This document shows positions 57,388 through 64,000 of a DNA stretch of 64,000 nucleotides, piece by piece (within the stretch, counting starts at the first letter, position 1; each line of letters opens with the position of its first letter). Made by a program: the position numbers and the translations under genes. The notes under the pieces were generated by a model. It did no database searches and was not told the origin of the DNA. It saw nothing but the letters and a program-made list of their open reading frames with translations. The DNA comes from Mesorhizobium sp. WSM4311 (GTDB lineage: Bacteria; Pseudomonadota; Alphaproteobacteria; Rhizobiales; Rhizobiaceae), in NCBI RefSeq assembly GCF_002295115.1, contig NZ_NSFV01000018.1, positions 1 through 64,000 on the forward strand. The letters run 5' to 3'.

Positions 57388-59613
57388 ATGGTCCAGGACA
57401 ACGCAAACGGCGGTACTGCTACTGAAGCTCTCGCGTGGACTGCGTTGTGGAACGCCGCGTCAGATTGTGGCAGCGGCTCGCGCCCGATCAACCTGCAGTC
57501 CCTGCGCGCGCTGCCGGCGGGGCGGAAATGGATGCGCGAGGCCGTCAGGGTGGTCTTCGATGGGCTTATGGTCGGAAGCCTGTCGGCGCCGGCGCAATTG
57601 GCTGCCAGATGGGACAAGTTCGGCGGCGCCGTCACCGAGTTGATCGTCGAACTCGGCAAGGTCTGGGGCGATCCCGCAGCGGGTCGCCGCGCCCAGTATC
57701 AGCTTGAGCAAATGCTTCTCGACGTCGACGATCTTGCCGCGCGGCGCAGGCTGGCGCGGACACTCGGAATTCGCGTCGACGCTCGCAATCCGACCGCGAT
57801 CGAACTCCCGGAAGGCATCGATCGAATTTATGCCTATCTGATGATGGACGGCCAGATCGAGGCTGTCGTGCAGTTTGGCGTGCTCGGGACAGTGACAAGA
57901 GATCATTGGATTCAGTTGATTCAGAATGTCGTGCCCGCTGAGCGGCTTACAGACGGTACGGCAAGGCTTGCAGTACGATCAACTGTGCCGCAAGAGGGCG
58001 TCGGTGCCGACACGTCAAACACGCTTGCACCCGAGGCGTTGCTGTCCACAGCCGAACGCCGGACCGATCCGGAAAGTCACTTCGGCAAACTCGCCCTATT
58101 GGCCGCTGCAGCGCGGGAGCTGGTTCGGTCGAGCGCCGAACCAGCACAACCTCCTGCAGCGCCGCGCCGAGCACGGTCCGCGGACAGGAATGATCGCGCG
58201 GCGTTCTGGAACAGCTATTTCGCGACCGAGGATCCGTGGAACTACGGCTCGCTCTATGAGCAGGAAAAATATCAGCGGCAGCTCGAAATCCTGCCTGCCG
58301 GCCCCATCGGACGGGCGCTTGAGCTGGCCTGCGCGGAGGGCCACTTCACGCGGCAGCTGGCGCCGCGTGTTGGCCATTTGACCGCAACCGACATCTCCGC
58401 CATAGCCATCGAGCGGGCCCGTGCGCGATGCAGTGATCAGCCTAACATTGAGTTCGGTGTGCTGGACTTCGCTGCGGACGCCCTGCCGGGTGAGATGGAT
58501 CTGATCTTCTGTTCGGAAGTGCTCTACTACCTGGATGATCTCGCCGAGTTGCAGCGTATCACTAAAAAATTCGCTGAGGCATTGGCCCCTGGCGGCAGTT
58601 TCATCAGCGCACACGCATTCGTGTTACGTGACAATGTTGAAAGGACGGGCTTCGACTGGAACACATTCGGTGCCCAGGCGATCTCGGAGACGCTGGCAGC
58701 GACCGAAGGCCTCGTGCTCGAGCAATCGATCCAGACGGAGCTCTACCGCATAGACCGCTTCCTTCGCCTGTCGCAGGGCGATTTGGTAGCGAAACCGATG
58801 ATCGATCATGTGCCAATCCGCGCGCCTATCGAAATCGGGGTCGCGCGAAATATCATCTGGGGTGGGGCGCGGGCCTTGCGCCGCGACGTCGCGCGCAACG
58901 AACGGCGGCAGCGTATCCCTGTCCTCATGTATCATAGCGTCTCCGATGATGGTCCGGCCGCGCTCGCCCGTTTCCGGCTCACGCCCGCCGCATTCGCCAG
59001 CCAGATGGCATGGCTGCGCGCCAATGGCTTTCACGCGATTAGTTCAGATCAGTTGGAAGTGTGCATCGCCAAGCGCCAACCATTCGTTGGCCGCCCAGTT
59101 CTTATCACCTTCGATGACGGCTTCCAGAATTTTGCCGACCATGCCTGGCCGACCTTGCGTGCGAACGACCTGACCGCGGAAGTGTTCCTGGTGACGGACC
59201 TTGTGGGGGAAAGTGCACAGTGGGACGCCCACAACGGTCCGCCGACGCAACTTATGGGAGCGGGGACGGTGCGACGCCTCGCCGCCGAAGGCGCGTTCTT
59301 CGGAAGCCACATGGCGACGCATCGCGCGATCGATGGTCTGTCGAGTTCTGACCTGGCCGCCGAGCTCCTGCGCTCTCGTATGTTCATCGAACGGTGGACC
59401 GGTCGTCCAACCACGGCGTTCACGGCACCCTTCTCTGTCACCGACGGACGGCTTGGCCGGCTGGCCAGGGAGTGCGGTTATCGGATCGGCTTCGGCGCCA
59501 GACACGGGCCGGCGGACCTCGATTGCGATCCCATCGACCTTCCGCGTATCGAGATTCGAGGGGATCGCTCGCTCGATGACTTTGTCGCCACTGTCGAGGC
59601 CGTGCTCGAATAA
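57388..59613 (+). CDS. NodS-like methyltransferase fused to NodB-like polysaccharide deacetylase
   Basis: 741 residues in one frame. Residues 1-~260 form an N-terminal region I do not recognise. Residues ~270-460 are a NodS-type SAM methyltransferase: AFWNSYFATEDPWNYGSLYE, motif I ALELACAEGHFTRQLA at 310-325 and FCSEVLYYLDDLAEL. Residues ~508-741 are a carbohydrate esterase family 4 deacetylase: TFDDG at 574-578, SHMATH at 640-645 (metal-binding His pair) and TAPFS at 679-683. In Nod factor synthesis NodB removes an N-acetyl and NodS methylates the freed amine, so the fusion could do both on a surface glycan. No nodA or nodC is nearby. ATG 57388 has a weak ribosome-binding site. Confidence 0.83.
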   Translation: MVQDNANGGTATEALAWTALWNAASDCGSGSRPINLQSLRALPAGRKWMREAVRVVFDGLMVGSLSAPAQLAARWDKFGGAVTELIVELGKVWGDPAAGRRAQYQLEQMLLDVDDLAARRRLARTLGIRVDARNPTAIELPEGIDRIYAYLMMDGQIEAVVQFGVLGTVTRDHWIQLIQNVVPAERLTDGTARLAVRSTVPQEGVGADTSNTLAPEALLSTAERRTDPESHFGKLALLAAAARELVRSSAEPAQPPAAPRRARSADRNDRAAFWNSYFATEDPWNYGSLYEQEKYQRQLEILPAGPIGRALELACAEGHFTRQLAPRVGHLTATDISAIAIERARARCSDQPNIEFGVLDFAADALPGEMDLIFCSEVLYYLDDLAELQRITKKFAEALAPGGSFISAHAFVLRDNVERTGFDWNTFGAQAISETLAATEGLVLEQSIQTELYRIDRFLRLSQGDLVAKPMIDHVPIRAPIEIGVARNIIWGGARALRRDVARNERRQRIPVLMYHSVSDDGPAALARFRLTPAAFASQMAWLRANGFHAISSDQLEVCIAKRQPFVGRPVLITFDDGFQNFADHAWPTLRANDLTAEVFLVTDLVGESAQWDAHNGPPTQLMGAGTVRRLAAEGAFFGSHMATHRAIDGLSSSDLAAELLRSRMFIERWTGRPTTAFTAPFSVTDGRLGRLARECGYRIGFGARHGPADLDCDPIDLPRIEIRGDRSLDDFVATVEAVLE

Positions 59614-59919
59614 ACGGTGAACGTATCAGTGTCATTGCTCCCACTCACAATAGGCAAGACACAATCGACGAGACGCTCCGCAGCGTGCGCGCCAAGTCTA
59701 TCGTGCTCTCGACGAGATTATTGCGTTGACGATGGCATTCTAGCGGTTGGAAGGACTGCTGTCGCAGCGCGCCCCAATGATCCACAAAGAACATCGCCAG
59801 TCAGAGGCGATGCAGAGCATTGCCAGAACCTTACATTCTGGCTCGTCGAGGCCGGTCTAGATTTGTGACAAATTGGTTCGCTTTTTGCTCAATGTCCCGC
59901 CGGTACCGCCTTCGCTAGT
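59614..59919. other. 306-base gap between convergent genes
   Basis: Lies between the convergent 3' ends of the fusion gene and the peroxiredoxin-like gene. A short frame at 59617-59868 has no family character. Nothing else seen. Confidence 0.45.
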
Positions 59920-60600
59920 CTATTGGGCGACTTGGGACACGGCTGACATCAGCTCCTGCGGGTTTGGCGCCCCAAACATGTATCGCCCACCCTCTGGAAC
60001 CTCCGTGAAGCTCCAGCGGACGATCCCCTGCCGGTCCAGCAGGAACTGACCTATCAGTTGTCCGTGTCCGGTCGCCATCATCTGCTCGTCGGCTTCGGTC
60101 AGTTCGTAGTGGTCCTTGTTGTTGAGGATTTCGCTGGCGGCAAAGGGATCCAAAGGACCGGGCAACTCGCCTGGCATGTCGACCCGCATGTCCTTTGCCG
60201 CTGCCATCGAGACCTTGTACGGCCAGTTCGTCTCGTTTTCGGTGAATTCGAGATTGGGCAGTCCAAAAGCACGATGTGAAGCGCGTTCAGGGTCCGAGGC
60301 CGCAAGCAGATTCGGCATCGGGTGGTAGCGGAAATAGAGACGCGCCCGTTCGATCGGCGTGTTGACCACCGTCAGGCTCCCCACGCCCCTTTCGCGCAAC
60401 TCCGGATCGAGCCGCGCCTGGGCGGCGATATGGCGCCTGCAAAACGCACAATGCAGACCTCGAAACAGCCCGACCAGCACCGGCTTTTGTCCACGAAAGT
60501 CGTCAAGCGCGATCTTGCCTTCCTGGGTAATCGCGTCGAGTACCAAGTTCGGCGCGCGGTCGCCCGGTTGAAGCGGTAACAAGTCAATAGGCGCGGACAT
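59920..60600 (-). CDS. peroxiredoxin-like (AhpC/TSA) protein
   Basis: 226 residues. Thioredoxin-fold with LQPGDRAPNLVLDAI at the start and active-site region GLFRGLHCAFCRRH, a CxxC at the peroxiredoxin Cys position. C-terminal part GQFLLDRQGIVRWSF completes the fold. Likely cytoplasmic redox enzyme. ATG 60598-60600 has GGGAGG upstream. It lies 17 bases after the stop of the cyclase gene on the same strand, so they are probably one operon. Confidence 0.78.
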   Translation of the reverse strand: MSAPIDLLPLQPGDRAPNLVLDAITQEGKIALDDFRGQKPVLVGLFRGLHCAFCRRHIAAQARLDPELRERGVGSLTVVNTPIERARLYFRYHPMPNLLAASDPERASHRAFGLPNLEFTENETNWPYKVSMAAAKDMRVDMPGELPGPLDPFAASEILNNKDHYELTEADEQMMATGHGQLIGQFLLDRQGIVRWSFTEVPEGGRYMFGAPNPQELMSAVSQVAQ

Positions 60601-60617
60601 TTCAACCTCCCACCCGG

Positions 60618-63600
60618 CTAGTCGAGAAAAGGCAGCACCACAAGCGTTTCCGGATCCAGCCCGTGCTGGGCGCATGTTCCCTGCGCCAGGGAAAAGTAAC
60701 GTTCGGCCTCGGCCAGATTGTCGAGGTCGAGATTGAGCGTTGCGAGACCATCATAGCACGGAAACAGCAACTGGGGCTCGCCCGTTTCGCGGGCTACGTC
60801 CAGTGCTTCCTCGAACAAGCCAACCGCCAGTTCCGGACGGCCGTTGCACTGGTGGATCTGCCCAAGCACGATCAACGGCACCGGCAGGTGCTCGCGCTGG
60901 TCGAGTGCCCGGTCGATCTCGATGGCCTTCTCTGCGGCAGGGATGCCCTCCGTCGGACAGCGATCCGTGAAAGTACAACAAGCGACCGCCAGATTGGCGA
61001 GGAGGCGCGCCTGGAAACCCAGATCACCAATATGGCGCGCCACTTCAAGACCGCGCCGACAGACCTCGATCGCCTTTGCCGGATCGATGGTCGTGTAAAG
61101 CACGCCGAGATTGGTGTAGCCGCGGCAGGCCGCGCCCAGTAGACCGGCGGCTTCGGCCAATTCAATGCTACGCTCAACCTGCCGCACGGCTTCACGGTCT
61201 CGTCCAAGGCGAGCCAGCGCGACAGCCTTGGTATTGAGTGCCTCGGCGGTCACAAGGGTGGCATCGCACCCTGCCTCGGAGGCACGCTCCGTCGTCAGAG
61301 CGCCGACGCAATCCAGCGCCGCGTCCGCCCATTTTGCCGCGAGAGCATGATCTCCGCTACGGAACGCCTGTCGGCCACGTTCTTGCCAGAGATGCGCCTG
61401 CTCGATCGGGGCATCCGCTCCATCGAGGAGCGCTGCCGCTTCAGCATAGCGGGATTCTGCGTTGTCGCGCTTGCCGACGTCCCAGAACAGGCGACCGATC
61501 TTGCGCAAAACGCGCGCCGAAGCGACACGATCGGCTGACTCGCGATATGCCTGCAACACCGTCTCGTAATGGCGGTGCGCGATCTCGCGGCGGCCTGCCG
61601 GACCGCTCAAATCGGCAATGCGCTCTGCAATTGCCAGTTTGAGCGGTGTCTGCCCGGTCGCGCCCAACGCAGTCAGTGCCCGCTCGTAGAAACGAAGGGC
61701 GTCGTCGTTGGCGTAGATCATGCGAGCGTGATCGCCCGCCGCCTGCAGGTAGTGCGCGCCCTTCTCCCGCTCGGCGCTCTGTGCGAAATGATGACCGAGC
61801 ACGGTCAAATCCTCGAGCCGTTCCGGCTTGTCGCCGCACAGTTTCTCCAAGGCAGCACCGACCCGCCCGTGGATGTCGGTCCGGCGCTGCAAGAGCAGAT
61901 TCTGGTAGATCACGTCCTGCAGCAATGTTTGCGTAAAGCGGTAGCTTTGCGACGAGACCGAGCCTGATCCGGCAACTTCCTCGATGATTTCGGCATCGCA
62001 AAGCAGTTCGCAGCCGGCTTCCAGCCGGCCAGGATCGGCTGTCACGGTTTTCAGAAGTGTGGCATCGAAGCGCGGGCCGATCACCGCGGCTTCCTGGGCC
62101 AACCGGCGTACCTCTTGGGGCAGCCGGTCGACGCGGGCGAGCAACATTGCCTGGATCGTGGCGGGGATGCCGGTTGCGACCTCGCCTGCCACAATCCGCC
62201 ATCGCTGGCCCTCGCGCACCAGTACACCGCGATCGATAAGGCCGCGAACGATCTCCTCTATAAAAAGGGGGTTGCCGCCCGCGCGCTCGAGGATCTGGTC
62301 AAGAAGCCCTCCTGCGGAGTTTACCCAGCTCTCGCCGAAAAGCGCCGCTAACAGGCTGCGTCCGTCATCGCGGCTAAGCGGTGAAAGCCTGAGTGCTGTG
62401 TGACTGACCCGACTTGAGTCGAGCTGGCCGTGGTCCGGCTCCGGACGATGCGTGACCAGCAACATCAACCGCGTGCGCTCCAACCTGTCCATCACGAAAC
62501 GCAGTGCCTCGAGCGACACGGCGTCGGCCCAGTGCAGGTCTTCGACGACAATCAACAGCGGCGACAACGCAAGCCGCCGTTCGATGATTGTGCGGACTGC
62601 GTAGAGAATTTGCCGCCGCAGCTGCTCGGGCTCGACATGCTGCAAGGTGGCATCGGGGTCGCCAAGACCAAGCACATGGTAGAGCAAGGGCATCAGCCGC
62701 TTCGCCTCCTCGCCCTGCAGGCCGAGATCGGCCAGCAAGCCTGCGAGCTTCCCCCGCATTTCGTCCCCATTGTCGTTCTGCATCATCCCGGCGGCACTGC
62801 GCACCACCGCGCCCAAGGCGCCAAATGATCGTTCGCCCAGCGGTGAGCACGTGGCCTGCCGCACGGCGACGTTGCGAAAACGATCCTCGTCGCCGACGCG
62901 GGCGACGAACTCCTTCACCAGCCGCGATTTCCCGATACCGGCTTCTCCAACGAGGCGGACAAGTTGGGCCGAGCCGCTGCACGCCTGGTCAAGGCTCGCC
63001 AGCATTCTATGCAGCTCAGCGTCACGACCTATCATCGGCGCGCTGAGGCCGAGCGCCTCGAGCCCACGCGCCGCACGCGGCGCCGCAAGCGGTGCATCCA
63101 GCCGATGGACGAGCACACTGCCGGCCTTGCCGCGAAGCACGACATCACCCAGCGGTTCGTAGGAGAAGGCATGCCGGGTCAGCTTGTGAGTGAGCTCGCC
63201 TACCAGCACCTCACCCGGTGCGGCCAGCGATTGCAGGCGTTGCGCCGTATTCACGGTGTCACCGGTAACCGAATAGGATTTGGCGGTGCCGATGCCCAAT
63301 CCGCCGGTGACGACCGGACCGGTGTTTATGCCGATGTGGAGCAACAGCGGCGAGCCGGAGTTGGGCGCGCTTTCGCCGAGCCGCGCCGTCCGGGCGATCA
63401 TGTCGAGAGCGGCGCGAAGCGCACGCTCCGGATCGTCCTCATGCGCGACCGGCGCCCCGAACAAGGCAAGCAGTGCGTCGCCGATGAATTTGTCGACGAA
63501 ACCACCAAAGTTTCGCACGGCTGCCGTCAATTCCTTGAACAGTTCGTTCTGCAGCGCTTGCATCACCTCGGGGTCGAGCTGCTCGCTGAGTGTCGTGAAG

Positions 63601-63914
63601 CCGCAAAGGTCGGCGAACAGGACCGTTACCGTCCGACGATCGGCCTCTGAGACGGGTTGCAGCCCATCGCCTTCGATGTTCGGAAGCAGCGACGGAATTC
63701 GAGAAGGCGGCACAACGGTCCGGCTTGGTGTGGGAGCAGGCCGTTCGACCGCTTTTGCGGGCGCACCGACGCTTGCCCCACATTTCGGACAGAACTCGAA
63801 ATCAGGTGCGCAGAGGTAGCCGCAACTTGCGCATGGCACGGGTTGGCGCCTGCCGCACCTCGGACAGAAAGCGTATCCGCTCTCAACCTCGAAACCGCAG
63901 CCCGAGCAGTCCAT
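60618..63914 (-). CDS. zinc-ribbon/class III cyclase/AAA-ATPase/TPR signalling protein
   Basis: 1098 residues. Order of domains: two zinc ribbons (CSGCG, FCPRCG; CASCG, FCPKCG) in the first 50 residues; class III cyclase domain ~90-260 with VTVLFADLCGFTTLSEQL and FIGDALLALFGAP; STAND/AAA ATPase with Walker A GEAGIGKSRL and Walker B LLIVVEDLHWAD; then TPR-like helical repeats to the C-terminus. This is the large cyclase-regulator architecture common in rhizobia, coupling nucleotide synthesis to a ligand or partner sensed by the TPR part. The window ends 86 bases beyond its start. Confidence 0.9.
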   Translation of the reverse strand: MDCSGCGFEVESGYAFCPRCGRRQPVPCASCGYLCAPDFEFCPKCGASVGAPAKAVERPAPTPSRTVVPPSRIPSLLPNIEGDGLQPVSEADRRTVTVLFADLCGFTTLSEQLDPEVMQALQNELFKELTAAVRNFGGFVDKFIGDALLALFGAPVAHEDDPERALRAALDMIARTARLGESAPNSGSPLLLHIGINTGPVVTGGLGIGTAKSYSVTGDTVNTAQRLQSLAAPGEVLVGELTHKLTRHAFSYEPLGDVVLRGKAGSVLVHRLDAPLAAPRAARGLEALGLSAPMIGRDAELHRMLASLDQACSGSAQLVRLVGEAGIGKSRLVKEFVARVGDEDRFRNVAVRQATCSPLGERSFGALGAVVRSAAGMMQNDNGDEMRGKLAGLLADLGLQGEEAKRLMPLLYHVLGLGDPDATLQHVEPEQLRRQILYAVRTIIERRLALSPLLIVVEDLHWADAVSLEALRFVMDRLERTRLMLLVTHRPEPDHGQLDSSRVSHTALRLSPLSRDDGRSLLAALFGESWVNSAGGLLDQILERAGGNPLFIEEIVRGLIDRGVLVREGQRWRIVAGEVATGIPATIQAMLLARVDRLPQEVRRLAQEAAVIGPRFDATLLKTVTADPGRLEAGCELLCDAEIIEEVAGSGSVSSQSYRFTQTLLQDVIYQNLLLQRRTDIHGRVGAALEKLCGDKPERLEDLTVLGHHFAQSAEREKGAHYLQAAGDHARMIYANDDALRFYERALTALGATGQTPLKLAIAERIADLSGPAGRREIAHRHYETVLQAYRESADRVASARVLRKIGRLFWDVGKRDNAESRYAEAAALLDGADAPIEQAHLWQERGRQAFRSGDHALAAKWADAALDCVGALTTERASEAGCDATLVTAEALNTKAVALARLGRDREAVRQVERSIELAEAAGLLGAACRGYTNLGVLYTTIDPAKAIEVCRRGLEVARHIGDLGFQARLLANLAVACCTFTDRCPTEGIPAAEKAIEIDRALDQREHLPVPLIVLGQIHQCNGRPELAVGLFEEALDVARETGEPQLLFPCYDGLATLNLDLDNLAEAERYFSLAQGTCAQHGLDPETLVVLPFLD

Positions 63915-64000
63915 CGAAAGACCTCACTAGCTACCGTGACGGCGTGATCGCGCTACGCACGTCACGGACAAGGTATTCACAAGGATGAACCGTTAGCCGT

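Noticed and set aside
57388-59613. True nodulation gene cluster
   Set aside because: No nodA, nodC, nodD or nod box seen; only NodS- and NodB-like domains in a fusion.
59617-59868. Short frame between convergent genes
   Set aside because: Low-complexity, no ribosome-binding site or family features.

Overview
The window is GC-rich chromosomal DNA from an alphaproteobacterium of the Rhizobiales, most like Mesorhizobium or Phyllobacteriaceae. The evidence is the gene order murA, DUF2948, hisD, UPF0262, LMW-phosphatase-like, infA, maf, yacG, an alpha-galactoside (agp/aga) operon of the Sinorhizobium type, RIME-like intergenic palindromes and the dense LysR/ABC content. The species call is inference.

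Layout. Positions 2-6433 hold the 3' end of a large type-I-secreted RTX adhesin-like gene, a small secreted Cys protein, a periplasmic-binding lipoprotein, an SNase-like membrane protein and a GGDEF protein with a degenerate active site. Positions 6470-29962 look like a genomic island of about 23.5 kb: a 30-bp direct repeat (one mismatch) of the 3' end of tRNA-Thr(GGT) lies at 6470-6499, and the complete tRNA (29936-30010, minus) is at the other end. No integrase is left inside. The cargo is mostly redox and metal/stress functions: three thioredoxin-fold or AhpD-like proteins, two MFS exporters, five LysR regulators, an NDH-2/patatin/3-hydroxybutyrate dehydrogenase operon, a cupin/MFS/DUF302 operon, a pseudo-patatin, a complete bufferin-type RiPP cluster (bufA-bufB-bufC-DoxX, 21053-23653), a second DoxX gene with a frameshifted GNAT, a methyltransferase/ABM pair and a class III nucleotidyl cyclase. 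Two near-identical ECF-sigma-like promoter motifs (25456 and 26711) precede the DoxX-GNAT and methyltransferase-ABM operons.

Positions 30174-35880 are the conserved housekeeping block, with two large palindromes in front of infA. Positions 35896-45999 are a complete agp system: AraC regulator, two GH4 alpha-galactosidases, binding protein, two permeases and a dual ATPase. Positions 46022-53210 are a second sugar system: a CUT1 ABC transporter, its own AraC regulator and a Gfo/Idh/MocA-aldo/keto reductase fusion. tRNA-Phe(GAA) at 53483-53558 is followed by a degraded P4-type integrase, a second tRNA-borne integration scar. The right end carries an MscS channel, a protein joining a NodS-like methyltransferase to a NodB-like polysaccharide deacetylase, a peroxiredoxin-like protein and a zinc-ribbon/cyclase/AAA/TPR signalling protein.

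Most notable for follow-up: the bufferin cluster with ECF-like promoters in a tRNA-Thr island; the patatin-fold protein that has lost all catalytic signatures; the NodS-NodB-like fusion; and the MocA-AKR fusion inside a sugar-uptake operon.
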